This document shows positions 54,824 to 63,229 of a stretch of 64,000 nt of DNA, piece after piece. The notes under the pieces are model-generated. The model did no database searches and had not been told where the DNA came from. It worked only from the letters and a program-made list of their open reading frames with translations. Every line of letters starts with the position of its first letter. Position 1 is the first letter of the stretch. The position numbers were made by a program, and so were the translations under genes. Source of the stretch: an uncultured Arenicella sp. (lineage in GTDB: Bacteria; Pseudomonadota; Gammaproteobacteria; Arenicellales; Arenicellaceae); assembly GCA_938048185.1 (NCBI GenBank), contig CALIVT010000002.1:26034-90033 (forward strand). The letters are read 5' to 3'.

Positions 54824-57417
54824 ACGATCAGAGCTGCGAGTTCTGGCTTACAGCTACCGCATTTTGCACCACAACCCAAGCGAGCGCCTAATTCAAACAC
54901 ACTGCTCGCGCCGTTCTTAAGTTCTGCTTTAATGGCTTTTTCTGACACCTTAAAGCAACTACAAACCAATCGATCACGAACGCCACTCTCAGAGCGTAAA
55001 AGGCTGGGTAGCTGGGCTGCATCGTTTAGGTCGAAGGCCGCCCTTAACCAACTAGCGCTGGGCAAGCGCTCTACGTTTTTATGCGTATAAATCAACGCAC
55101 TAATTTCCTGTTGCTCGCCCGTGGCGAGTAAGCTCGAATGCTCGTTATTGGCCCCTGAATACTCAATGGTACGCGCGCCACTGGGAATCAGGTCACGCCA
55201 ATTGAACGAATGCTCGACCCCAAGCAAACTGATGTAGCCGCGACTCGTTCTTGCCTGCGCCCAGTATTTAAAACCCTGGTTTACTATCGGCAACGTAGAA
55301 GCAATTCGCGCCCAAGCCCAGCAGCGAAAAGGCTCGATCGAGACGGCTGACGCCTTGAGCTGAGGCTGACCCGACACCGGATCGACTTCTGGGCTGACTA
55401 TATCGCCGACAGTCGCGCTGCTAGCAAACGTTGAATTCCAATGGATAGGACTAAAAAATTCGCCGGGCTTGGTTGCCGCAGTCACGTCCACACGCGCAAC
55501 GTATTCGCCGCTATCGGTATACAATCGAGCAAACTGATCATTAACCAGTTTTAACTGTCTAGCATCGATTGGGTTTATCTGTACAAACGGAATATCGCTA
55601 TGACCGCTTAAACTCGGCGCCAAACCGGTTCGACTCATCGTGTGCCACTGATCTCGCATGCGCCCAGTATTCAGCAGGTAAGGGCTTGCTACGCTGTCCG
55701 CCAAGCGCGCGCGATTGGAAACGAAATTAGCTTTGTTGTTAGGGGTATAAAAATGACCATTGGCGAACATTCTAGGTGTGTCCGTTATCGCGTGCGCTTG
55801 CGGCACAGACCTAACCGGCCATTGAATTGGCTCGAGCTCACGGTAATCAGCTTCGCTCAATGCGCTTAGTCCACTTATATCAAAATCTCGAGCGCCATCA
55901 TTTTCAAAGCCCGATAGGCTCGCGTGTTCACTAAAAATAGCGTGCGCGCTGGGGTAGTTGAACGCCTCACTAAAACCCAGTTTTTTCGCCACCTGACTCA
56001 CCACCCACCAATCCGCTTTGGCGTCGCCGGGCGCATCAACAAAGGCACGCTGACGACTAATGCATCGCTCGGAATTGGTCACGGTTCCGTCTTTCTCGCT
56101 CCAGCCAAGCACCGGCAAAAGAATATTAGCGTAGCGCGTAGTATCAGTATGCGTAACATCCGACACAATCACGGTTTCGCAACGCGCTAACGCATCGCGC
56201 ACCTTGCTCGCCATTGGCAAGCTGACCGCGGGATTGGTCGCCATAATCCAAATAACTTTGATGTCACCTGCCGCAACCGCATCGAATAACTCTACCGCCT
56301 TCAAGCCCGGTTTCTGCGCAATAGTCGGCGACTGCCAAAATCGTTGCACCCGTGCTGTATCTTCTTCAGCGAAATCCATATGCGCCGCTAACTGGTTAGA
56401 CAAACCACCAACCTCGCGGCCACCCATGGCATTGGGTTGACCGGTTATTGAAAATGGACCCGCACCCGCATAACCAAGTTTTCCTGTCGCAAGATGGCAA
56501 TTGATTATCGCATTGCACTTGTCAGTCCCGGTGGCAGACTGGTTAATGCCTTGCGAATAGAAAGTCACGACCTTTCTGGTGCGAGTAAACCAGTCATAGA
56601 AACGCGCCAACTTAGATTCATCTACCCCGGTCTGTTTACAAATATAAGCCGTATCAAGTGTCTCAACGTCGCTCTTCGCTTTCGAGAAATGATTAGTATG
56701 TGCTTCAATATAGTCGAGATCGAGCGCCTGCTGGTCTATCAGGTGGCGCAACAGGCCTTGAAATAGAAACCCATCAGAGCTGGGTGTGATTGCCAGATGT
56801 AAGTCAGCCAAATTAGCGCTGGCAGTGACTCGAGGGTCGATCAACACCACGCGCAGATTTGGGTTAGCCTCTTTAGCGGTAACCATGCGCTGATACAATA
56901 TGGGGTGAGTCCATGCCGCGTTCGAGCCGACCAAAATGAGTAGATCTGCGTGGTCTAAATCTTCATAAGAGCAGGGCACCGTGTCTGATCCGAAGGCGCG
57001 CTTGTAGCCTGCAACCGCCGAGGACATGCAGAGGCGAGAATTGGTATCAACGTTAGCAGTGCCGATAAACCCCTTCATCAACTTATTAGCGACATAATAG
57101 TCTTCGGTCAACAACTGCCCTGATAGATAAAACGCAACACTGTCTAAACCATGCCGCTCGATACTGTTCGCTATTTTTTCGGCGATTGCGTCGGTAGCAA
57201 CATCCCACGACACCTCATTACCCTCGAGCGTTGGTCGCAACAGTCGGTTTTCATCAACTAAGGTTTCTCCCAAGGCACTGCCTTTGCTGCACAAACGGCC
57301 CAGGTTAGCTGGGTGCGCTTGATCACCACTAATGCTTACCGTCGAGTGCTCTTTGAGCTCGATATTCACACCGCAACCAACACCGCAGTACGGGCATGTG
57401 CTTCTTACATTTTTCAC
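54820..57417 (-). CDS. nasA: assimilatory nitrate reductase catalytic subunit with C-terminal Bfd-like domain
   Basis: 865 residues from a GTG at 57417. It reduces nitrate to nitrite in the cytoplasm. N-terminal [4Fe-4S] ligands are Cys8, Cys11, Cys15 and Cys43. The molybdopterin domains follow (SSAVAGYKRAFGSDTVPCSYEDL; NPAVSLPMASKV; TLPVLGWSEKDGTVTNSER-like block; RMRDQWHTMSRTG). The C-terminal ~60 residues are a Bfd-type [2Fe-2S] domain (LVCSCFKVSE, CGAKCGSCKPEL). A separate electron donor is not encoded beside it, and no nirBD nitrite reductase is in the window. Confidence 0.95.
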   Translation of the reverse strand: MKNVRSTCPYCGVGCGVNIELKEHSTVSISGDQAHPANLGRLCSKGSALGETLVDENRLLRPTLEGNEVSWDVATDAIAEKIANSIERHGLDSVAFYLSGQLLTEDYYVANKLMKGFIGTANVDTNSRLCMSSAVAGYKRAFGSDTVPCSYEDLDHADLLILVGSNAAWTHPILYQRMVTAKEANPNLRVVLIDPRVTASANLADLHLAITPSSDGFLFQGLLRHLIDQQALDLDYIEAHTNHFSKAKSDVETLDTAYICKQTGVDESKLARFYDWFTRTRKVVTFYSQGINQSATGTDKCNAIINCHLATGKLGYAGAGPFSITGQPNAMGGREVGGLSNQLAAHMDFAEEDTARVQRFWQSPTIAQKPGLKAVELFDAVAAGDIKVIWIMATNPAVSLPMASKVRDALARCETVIVSDVTHTDTTRYANILLPVLGWSEKDGTVTNSERCISRQRAFVDAPGDAKADWWVVSQVAKKLGFSEAFNYPSAHAIFSEHASLSGFENDGARDFDISGLSALSEADYRELEPIQWPVRSVPQAHAITDTPRMFANGHFYTPNNKANFVSNRARLADSVASPYLLNTGRMRDQWHTMSRTGLAPSLSGHSDIPFVQINPIDARQLKLVNDQFARLYTDSGEYVARVDVTAATKPGEFFSPIHWNSTFASSATVGDIVSPEVDPVSGQPQLKASAVSIEPFRCWAWARIASTLPIVNQGFKYWAQARTSRGYISLLGVEHSFNWRDLIPSGARTIEYSGANNEHSSLLATGEQQEISALIYTHKNVERLPSASWLRAAFDLNDAAQLPSLLRSESGVRDRLVCSCFKVSEKAIKAELKNGASSVFELGARLGCGAKCGSCKPELAALIV

Positions 57418-57491
57418 GCTGGATTGACCACGCTAATAATTCGATGAATGTAGCGAGCCCGCAACCACGTTAATGCATGTCCAGAATCCAG

Positions 57492-57526
57492 AAAAAAAAG
57501 GAGCGACGACGCCTTTGTCGTCGCTC
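57492..57526 (-). terminator. intrinsic terminator between nrtD and nasA with an AAAGGC hexaloop
   Basis: In the direction of transcription: stem GAGCGACGAC (57526-57517), six-base loop AAAGGC, perfect complement GTCGTCGCTC (57510-57501), then C and eight T. A second, weaker hairpin lies just before it (57552-57526: CTAAC / GTTAG with inner GAA / TTC). Loops with A at position 1 and G at position 4 are the recognition feature of ANTAR antitermination proteins. It stands ~84 bases before the nasA start and would block nasA expression unless overridden. Confidence 0.8.
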
Positions 57527-57588
57527 TAACGAAGGAGACTTTCATATGTTAGTTGGTGTGCATTCTGATCATCTTGCTATCAAACGCT

Positions 57589-58449
57589 TCACGCAGTTTT
57601 TTCGCCTGCCGCCAATTCAGGCGCGCCAGCAAGCTTTTTCTTGGCTTGATCAAAGTCGACCACGCCTTTCTTCTCATATAAGAACGAGAGCACTTGCTGA
57701 CGGTAAAAATTGAATTGGTCGCTTTTCGCCAATGCGACTCGCTCGCGCGGACGCTCGAGTTCAATGCTCAGAATTTCACCGACCTTAGCGGCCGGCCCAT
57801 TCGACATCATCACGATTTTATCGGACATCAAAACAGCCTCGTCTACATCGTGGGTGATCAATACGACCGTGGTGTTTAATTCTTTCTGAATCTCCATCAC
57901 AGAATCTTGCAAGTTAGCACGAGTCAATGCATCTAGCGCCCCAAACGGCTCATCCATTAGCATGACTTTAGGTTGCATCGCCAAACAGCGAGCAATGCCC
58001 ACTCGTTGCTTCATACCGCCCGAAATTTCATGTGGCATTTTCTTCAGAGCATGGTCCATCTTAACTAGTCTAAGATTATGCTCTACCCACTCTTTCATCT
58101 CAGCGTTCGTCTTGCTCGCCTTAAATACTTGCTCAACGCCAAGCGCTACGTTCTCATAGACGCTAAGCCAAGGCATCAAAGCATGACTTTGAAATACGAC
58201 CGCTCTATCCGGCCCGGGGTCATTGACCTCCTTGCCGTCTAGAATGACACCGCCGTAAGTTGCCTGATAGAGGCCAGCGATAATATTCAATACGGTCGAT
58301 TTGCCACAACCGGAGTGACCAATAATCGAGACGAATTCACCCTCGGCAATTGCAAAATCAACGCCCTTAAGCGCGCAAAACGAACCGTTTTGAGTTGGAA
58401 ATTCAATGCCAACTTGTGATATCTCTAAGAATTTTTCCTTCGATAACAT
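57589..58449 (-). CDS. nrtD: nitrate ABC transporter ATP-binding protein NrtD
   Basis: 286 residues. ABC ATPase: Walker A GHSGCGKST, Q-loop VFQSHALMPWL, signature ISGGMKQR, Walker B VMLMDEPFGALD, His-loop ITHDVDEAV. The NrtD form lacks a fused solute-binding domain (no NrtC). It lies 12 bp after nrtB. A terminator separates it from nasA. Confidence 0.93.
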   Translation of the reverse strand: MLSKEKFLEISQVGIEFPTQNGSFCALKGVDFAIAEGEFVSIIGHSGCGKSTVLNIIAGLYQATYGGVILDGKEVNDPGPDRAVVFQSHALMPWLSVYENVALGVEQVFKASKTNAEMKEWVEHNLRLVKMDHALKKMPHEISGGMKQRVGIARCLAMQPKVMLMDEPFGALDALTRANLQDSVMEIQKELNTTVVLITHDVDEAVLMSDKIVMMSNGPAAKVGEILSIELERPRERVALAKSDQFNFYRQQVLSFLYEKKGVVDFDQAKKKLAGAPELAAGEKTA

Positions 58450-58461
58450 AATACTGAGTTC

Positions 58462-59466
58462 TTACCTGAGAACCGCTAGTTTGTCCCAACTGGCGGTTTT
58501 CTGTAGCGTTAAAATTAGACGATCTAAGGCAAAACCAATTAGACCAATGACGACCACGGCGACCATAATGCGAGCCAAGGAGTTGGATGATCCATTTTGA
58601 AATTCATCCCAGACAAATTTACCCAAACCTGGGTTCTGTGACAGCATTTCCGCCGCAATCAGCACCATCCAGCCGGTCGCTAGTGACAATCGTAAGCCCG
58701 TGAAAATCATCGGCACAGACGCAGGAAGAATAATTTTGCGCACATGCATCAGCGGCGGAAGTTTGATGACAAGGCTCACATTGAGCAAGTCTTTATCCAC
58801 GTTGGCAACGCCTACCGCAGTGTTAATCAGAGTCGGCCACAAACAGCATAGAGCCACTGTAAAGGCTGAATTCAGAAATGATTTGTCAAAATAAGGATCG
58901 TCAGAAACATACACCGCACTCACCACCATGGTGATTAGAGGCAGCCACGCTAATGGAGAGACCGGCTTAAATATTTGAATAAGCGGATTCATTGCTTGAT
59001 ACACGCCGTCACTGAGGCCGCACACGATACCAAGCGGAATAGCGATCGCTGACGCAACTAAAAAACCGAACAACACGGTCTTAAGACTGGTTAGTATTTG
59101 GTCGAAGAACGTTTCTTTGCCGGTGTAACTGCGAGTTTTGATCTTCGCATCTGGGTTCTTCGCCAATTTTTTCGCATTGCGCAGTTCTTGACGCTGATAG
59201 AACGCATCCGCTTTCTCACCCTCAGCTTGGTGCTCATCAATCAACACTAGGGCCTGATCATAAACCTGCGACGGCCCGGGAAACTTACCAAGTGATGTGT
59301 CTATTTTACTCGCGCTGAAACTCCACAATAGACAGAACATGATCAGCCCTAAAAAGGGGTAAACCACGCTCTTAAAATCTATCGCTCTTAACGCGTTGCT
59401 AATGCGCAAACGAACTAACTCAAGGTCCGACATTTGCTGTTTGCTGGCTTGCGCATTGCTGCTCAT
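58462..59466 (-). CDS. nrtB: nitrate ABC transporter permease NrtB
   Basis: 334 residues. Permease with about six transmembrane helices (first at ~35-55; the rest from ~130 on). Helix 1 is followed by a Lys/Glu-rich loop (~70-115), as in other proteobacterial NrtB. The permease EAA-like loop is around ASVPMIFTGLRLSLATGWMVLIAAEML. It lies 32 bp after nrtA. Confidence 0.93.
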   Translation of the reverse strand: MSSNAQASKQQMSDLELVRLRISNALRAIDFKSVVYPFLGLIMFCLLWSFSASKIDTSLGKFPGPSQVYDQALVLIDEHQAEGEKADAFYQRQELRNAKKLAKNPDAKIKTRSYTGKETFFDQILTSLKTVLFGFLVASAIAIPLGIVCGLSDGVYQAMNPLIQIFKPVSPLAWLPLITMVVSAVYVSDDPYFDKSFLNSAFTVALCCLWPTLINTAVGVANVDKDLLNVSLVIKLPPLMHVRKIILPASVPMIFTGLRLSLATGWMVLIAAEMLSQNPGLGKFVWDEFQNGSSNSLARIMVAVVVIGLIGFALDRLILTLQKTASWDKLAVLR

Positions 59467-59498
59467 CTTAATAATTCCTTATTTCGGCTACAGGTTGG

Positions 59499-60869
59499 TT
59501 AAAGTACGTCTTGTTTTAAACCGATTTTGAATTTACCCAAATATTCATTTGGCTTGCTGCCGTCGTAACTAACGCCATCAATAAATTCGGTTTGCTCGGG
59601 CTTAAAACCACTCTCCGTGTCTAAATCAGGAAATTCAGAGGCTTTTAGCTTACCTTCCGCGATTAACTCTTTAGCCGCGATAGCATAGATGCCTGGCTTG
59701 TATACATCGGCAGCGACTTGCTTGTACCATTCATCAGACTTAGGCTCTGATATTTGTCCCCAACGTCGCATCTGCGTAAGATACCAAATCGCATCAGAGT
59801 AGTATGGGTAGGTTGCGTTATAGCGAAAGAACACATTGAAGTCAGGCACAGAGCGAGTGTCGCCTTTCTCATACTCAAAGGTTCCCGTCATCGAGTTTGC
59901 AATTACATCGTAATCTGCACCAACATAGTTCGACTGAGCCAAAATCTTAACCGCGGCGGGTCGGTTCGCATTGTCATTCTCGTCTAACCACTTCGCGGCG
60001 CGAATAAGCGCCTTTACAACGCGAGCCGTGGTGTTGGGGTATTTTTCAGTGAACTCTTTGGTCATACCAAACACCTTTTCAGGGTTGTTTTTCCAAATCT
60101 CGTAATCCGTGATCACCGGCACACCAATGCCTTTGAACACGGCTTGCTGATTCCATGGCTCACCAACGCAGTAACCGTTAATTGTTCCGGCTTCAAGAGT
60201 GGCAGGCATTTGCGGTGGTGGCGTAACAGACAACAAAGCGTCAGCATCGATATTACCAGCGGTGTCGCCTTTGTGTGGGGCGTAATAGCCTGGATGAATT
60301 CCGCCAGCGGCTAACCAATAACGTAGTTCGTAGTTATGAGTCGAGACCGGAAACACCATGCCCATCTTAAAGGGTTTACCCTCTTCTTTAAATTCGTCGA
60401 CCACTGGTTTCAAGTAGTCAGCCTTAATTGGGTGCGCAGGCTTGCCATCTTTGATTGGCACATGCTTTTTCATTTTTTTCCAAACTTCATTTGAAACAGT
60501 AATTCCATTGCCGTTTAGATCCATTGAAAAGGGCGTTACGATGTGCGCTTTAGTGCCATAACCAATAGTGGCGGCAAGCGGCTGACCAGCTAGCATATGT
60601 GCGCCGTCGAGCTTACCGTCAATCACACCATCGAGTAATACTTTCCAATTAGCCTGCGCCTCGATCGTGACATACAGCCCCTCGTCTTCAAAGTAGCCGT
60701 TTTCATAAGCGATAGCGATTGGCGCCATATCAGTAAGCTTGATAAAGCCAAAGGTAAGCTCGTCCTTTTCAGGCTCGCCCAATTCCGCCAACGCTGGCGT
60801 GGTGGTTAATAGAAGTGTTGTTATCAGCGCGCTTAAAATAACACGCAATGTAATGTCTGCCTTGGGCAT
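59499..60869 (-). CDS. nrtA: nitrate ABC transporter substrate-binding protein NrtA
   Basis: 456 residues. Sec signal peptide (hydrophobic ~8-25, cleavage after ALA), then a NrtA/SsuA-type binding fold ([58 protein letters not shown]). The signal peptide separates it from NasS, the cytoplasmic nitrate sensor of the same fold. A ribosome-binding site (gagg) precedes the ATG. First gene of nrtA-nrtB-nrtD; a sigma-54-type promoter is ~165 bp upstream. Confidence 0.93.
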   Translation of the reverse strand: MPKADITLRVILSALITTLLLTTTPALAELGEPEKDELTFGFIKLTDMAPIAIAYENGYFEDEGLYVTIEAQANWKVLLDGVIDGKLDGAHMLAGQPLAATIGYGTKAHIVTPFSMDLNGNGITVSNEVWKKMKKHVPIKDGKPAHPIKADYLKPVVDEFKEEGKPFKMGMVFPVSTHNYELRYWLAAGGIHPGYYAPHKGDTAGNIDADALLSVTPPPQMPATLEAGTINGYCVGEPWNQQAVFKGIGVPVITDYEIWKNNPEKVFGMTKEFTEKYPNTTARVVKALIRAAKWLDENDNANRPAAVKILAQSNYVGADYDVIANSMTGTFEYEKGDTRSVPDFNVFFRYNATYPYYSDAIWYLTQMRRWGQISEPKSDEWYKQVAADVYKPGIYAIAAKELIAEGKLKASEFPDLDTESGFKPEQTEFIDGVSYDGSKPNEYLGKFKIGLKQDVL

Positions 60870-61042
60870 GAATAACCTCAGAGTTTGTCGTGTTCACTAA
60901 AAATCTTAAGAACACGAGTGCCCAAAACCGTCAAAGATGTTCAATTTAGGGCGGGTTGTTAGGAGCCAGTCACTGCTGGCTAGAACAAAGCAACGTCGTT
61001 GCCACTCTGTGAGACGCGAATATTGCCGCGCCCCAATTGATC

Positions 61043-61060
61043 AGCACAAAGCGTGCCAAC
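61043..61060 (-). promoter_or_regulatory. sigma-54 (RpoN) promoter of nrtABD
   Basis: On the minus strand TTGGCACGCTTTGTGCT matches the -24/-12 consensus TTGGCACG-N4-TTGC with one mismatch (G for T at the start of the -12 block) and the correct GG-to-GC spacing. Transcription would start near 61033, leaving a long leader. Confidence 0.65.
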
Positions 61061-61111
61061 TTTTTAAGCCAATAGTTTGACTAAGGCTGATGCCGACTGT
61101 TCAGCGACGCT

Positions 61112-61128
61112 TGCGCCAAAAAAGTGCA
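61112..61128. promoter_or_regulatory. NtrC-like binding site upstream of the nrtA sigma-54 promoter
   Basis: On the minus strand TGCACT-TTTTT-GGCGCA resembles the NtrC dyad TGCACC-N5-GGTGCA (two transition differences, symmetrical halves). Its centre is ~68 bp upstream of the -24/-12 element, a normal place for an enhancer site. A further half-site (TTGCGCAC) is at ~61139-61147. Confidence 0.5.
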
Positions 61129-61166
61129 GGCTCGGTTTGTTGCGCACATTTTTGACTCAACTAAGA

Positions 61167-61775
61167 TCAGATCCGCTGATCGAAAACGGAGACCACACTC
61201 TTTGCCAAATCAGCGATCGGGCGCCCTTGGTTCATCGCAGAGCGACGTAATTGTGCGTAGGCTTGGTCTTCGGAAATTTTCTTCTGCAACATGATAATTC
61301 CCTTAGCTTTCTCAATCACCTTGCGCTCTACGAGCTTTGCCTTAGTCTTGGTCAGTTCTAGATAAACCTCACGTTCTTGGACAAAACGGGCCTCGGCTAA
61401 ATCTATTATTACGGGGATACGCGAGGGTTCTACGTCGTCAACGATATAGGCGTTAACGCCCGCGTTTACAACAAGTCTTACCATTTCTTTTGAGTGTTTT
61501 TGAGCGAACACAAGCACCGGAAGCGGTGTGTTTTCTTTGACTAGCATGAGGCTTTGTAAAACCTCATCATCCAACGCGTCGAGCGAGAAAATCAATACTT
61601 CAGGTTCAGTCTGCTCGATAGCCGCGAGCAAACCGCGTGTCGAAGTTAAAGCATTCGCAGGTCTTAAATTTTGAGCTGAGAGCTTCGCAAAAAGTGAATT
61701 TTCAAACTCACCCTCGGGCTCAACCAAGAGAATTCTGCGGGTTACGTTTAAGCTTGTTGAAGAGTTAGTTGGCAT
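61167..61775 (-). CDS. ANTAR-domain antitermination regulator, NasT-like, with degenerate receiver
   Basis: 202 residues. A response-regulator-like domain (~14-130) is followed by a coiled linker and a C-terminal ANTAR domain (~145-200: LVERKVIEKAKGIIMLQKKISEDQAYAQLRRSAMNQGRPIADLAKSVV). ANTAR proteins bind RNA hairpins and prevent termination; NasT does so for nitrate assimilation genes. In the receiver, the position of the phospho-acceptor Asp reads Ser (EVLIFSLDAL), and the conserved Lys is replaced (NAYIVDD), so classical phosphorylation is unlikely. No NasS partner gene is adjacent. It is 297 bp upstream of nrtA on the same strand. Confidence 0.85.
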   Translation of the reverse strand: MPTNSSTSLNVTRRILLVEPEGEFENSLFAKLSAQNLRPANALTSTRGLLAAIEQTEPEVLIFSLDALDDEVLQSLMLVKENTPLPVLVFAQKHSKEMVRLVVNAGVNAYIVDDVEPSRIPVIIDLAEARFVQEREVYLELTKTKAKLVERKVIEKAKGIIMLQKKISEDQAYAQLRRSAMNQGRPIADLAKSVVSVFDQRI

Positions 61776-61811
61776 GGTTACTGAAAAGTTGAAACGGTTT
61801 ATACCGTATTT

Positions 61812-61830
61812 AAAGCATGAACCATGCCAA
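61812..61830 (-). promoter_or_regulatory. sigma-54-type promoter of the ANTAR regulator gene
   Basis: On the minus strand TTGGCATGGTTCATGCTTT fits the -24/-12 pattern with correct spacing (mismatches at C6 and at the first T of TTGC). It lies 37 bp upstream of the ANTAR ATG at 61775, in the only gap before the sirtuin gene. The core is also a short palindrome (GCATG-AAC-CATGC), so a repressor site is an alternative. Confidence 0.5.
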
Positions 61831-61844
61831 TTTTTTTCGCATTA

Positions 61845-62564
61845 CTACACCTTATGATCGCTGAGAAACTCGTCTACCCAAACAGGTAAGACGTCACCCG
61901 CTTTACCGTAAATCGCCGTATCGAAATTATTTGCGACATTAGACTCTTCCAAATTAATTTCCAGGGTTCTTGCGCCAGACTGGCTCGCCATTTGCACAAA
62001 GCCCGCGGCGGGATACACATTGCCTGAGGTACCAATCGAGATAAATAGATCGCAACTCGATATAGCGCGATAAATATTCTCCATGTAGAGCGGCATCTCA
62101 CCAAACCATACAATATGAGGTCTTAGGTTACCGGCCTGACCACAACAATCACATAGGTCGGCCACCTCAATATCGTGATAACAGTCAAAAACCTCGCCAG
62201 TTTGCCGGCAGTGCATCTTTAATACTTCGCCATGCATGTGCAATACATTGTCCGAACCACCGAGTTCATGCAGGTTATCGATATTTTGAGTCACCAACAA
62301 AAACTCTCCGTCAAAGCGCTGCTCAAGTTTTGCCAGCGCTAGGTGTGCCGGATTCGGAACAACTTGGTTTTCCAACAAGGGCCGTCGACGCTCATTATAA
62401 AAACGCTGCACTAATATGGGGTCACGCTCAAAAGCCTCCGGTGTCGCCACATCTTCGACACGATGGTCTTCCCACAAGCCGTCGGCCGCGCGAAAGGTTT
62501 TAATACCCGATTCAGCGGAAATTCCCGCGCCAGTCAACACAACGATCGAATTCACTTGATTCAT
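61845..62564 (-). CDS. cobB: NAD-dependent protein deacylase (CobB-type sirtuin)
   Basis: 239 residues. Removes acyl groups from lysines using [25 protein letters not shown] and [12 protein letters not shown] bind NAD, with the catalytic His in LHMHGEV. The zinc-site region ([11 protein letters not shown], then DLCDCCG) resembles E. coli CobB. The pair Tyr-x-x-Arg in [10 protein letters not shown] is the class III signature for acidic acyl groups such as succinyl. [12 protein letters not shown] and [12 protein letters not shown] complete the fold. It is upstream of the nitrate regulator but probably separate. Confidence 0.95.
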   Translation of the reverse strand: MNQVNSIVVLTGAGISAESGIKTFRAADGLWEDHRVEDVATPEAFERDPILVQRFYNERRRPLLENQVVPNPAHLALAKLEQRFDGEFLLVTQNIDNLHELGGSDNVLHMHGEVLKMHCRQTGEVFDCYHDIEVADLCDCCGQAGNLRPHIVWFGEMPLYMENIYRAISSCDLFISIGTSGNVYPAAGFVQMASQSGARTLEINLEESNVANNFDTAIYGKAGDVLPVWVDEFLSDHKV

Positions 62565-62651
62565 TTATTCCCGCTTCTGTTCATTTTGGTTCAGTTTTGG
62601 TTAATCTAGCCTGCGCTAAAGTAGGCACACTGTAATAAATAGGAGACTCCT

Positions 62652-63116
62652 ATGAAGCTTTTCCATAAACACCTTGTTGCCTCTCTCGGTCTACTTATCG
62701 TGATAGCAGCAACCCCAACCTCAGCGTTTGCAGGCAGCTCAGTGCACATCGATCTACCTGGGCTGATTATAGGAGTGCACGACAATCATCGCCACAAGTA
62801 CAAGCACCGCAAACGTCATCACAAAAAGTATCGTCATAAAAATCAATACAACGATTATTACTACGATGACCGGCGCTACGAAAAACGCTATGGCAACGAC
62901 TATCGCTACGAAAAGCGCTATTACGATGATCGACGCGATAAAAAACGCTACTACGAAAAACGCCGTTATAACAACTATTACTACGGTGATCGACGCAATG
63001 ATCGCGACTATTACAACGGGTATCGTTCACAAGTATGTCCGCTAGATGGCTATTCACGCTACTACGACCGGAATCGCAGCTGTAGTAAGCATAAAGGCCA
63101 CTTTCACTGTTCGTAA
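62652..63116 (+). CDS. secreted Tyr/Arg/Lys-rich low-complexity protein
   Basis: 154 residues. Signal peptide (1-~27, cleavage near AFA), a short apolar stretch (VHIDLPGLIIGVHD), a His/Lys/Arg-rich segment (~43-64), then about 60 residues of imperfect repeats built on YEKRY, YDDRR and NDY. It ends in a four-cysteine tail region (CPLDGYSRYYDRNRSCSKHKGHFHCS; three Cys visible). A ribosome-binding site (aggagac) precedes the ATG, so it is expressed as a normal gene. The family is not recognised with certainty; similar basic aromatic proteins bind polyanions or the cell surface. Confidence 0.8.
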   Translation: MKLFHKHLVASLGLLIVIAATPTSAFAGSSVHIDLPGLIIGVHDNHRHKYKHRKRHHKKYRHKNQYNDYYYDDRRYEKRYGNDYRYEKRYYDDRRDKKRYYEKRRYNNYYYGDRRNDRDYYNGYRSQVCPLDGYSRYYDRNRSCSKHKGHFHCS

Positions 63117-63187
63117 GTAAGCATCAAAAATTAACACGCTCGAGTTAGTAGGGCCGAAGGTCGGTTTTATACCGGCCTTCACTTGGA

Positions 63188-63229
63188 ATCGCGTTGCTGA
63201 GATGGTTAGCTCAGCAACGCGATTTTTTT
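63188..63229 (+). terminator. strong intrinsic terminator after the Tyr-rich gene
   Basis: Perfect 14-bp stem ATCGCGTTGCTGAG (63188-63201) and CTCAGCAACGCGAT (63210-63223) with an 8-base loop, followed by six T. It overlaps the stop codon of the convergent SDR gene. A second 9-bp hairpin (GAAGGTCGG / CCGGCCTTC, one G-U pair) lies just upstream at ~63157-63181. Confidence 0.93.

Larger units (their letters stand above)
60870..61166. other. 297-bp regulatory region and long leader upstream of nrtA
   Basis: This gap contains an NtrC-like dyad (61112-61128), a sigma-54-type promoter (61043-61060) and a predicted ~160-base leader read toward nrtA. The leader holds two successive hairpins: 61002-60990 (GCAAC/GTTGC) and 60981-60964 (AGCCAG/CTGGCT, six-base loop CAGTGA), separated by eight bases. 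A further inverted repeat, CGTGTTC with GAACACG, lies nearer the start codon. No clear U-tract terminator is seen in this leader. Confidence 0.6.

Noticed and set aside
57453..57467. TGGTTGCGGGCTCGC upstream of nasA as a sigma-54 promoter
   Set aside because: GG and GC have the right spacing but the rest of both boxes fits poorly. It lies after the terminator, leaving it possible but unsupported.
62767..63057. Minus-strand frame of 96 codons opposite the Tyr-rich protein gene
   Set aside because: Its Asn/His/Arg/Cys low-complexity sequence is the complement of the repeat codons. The plus strand has signal peptide, ribosome-binding site and terminator.
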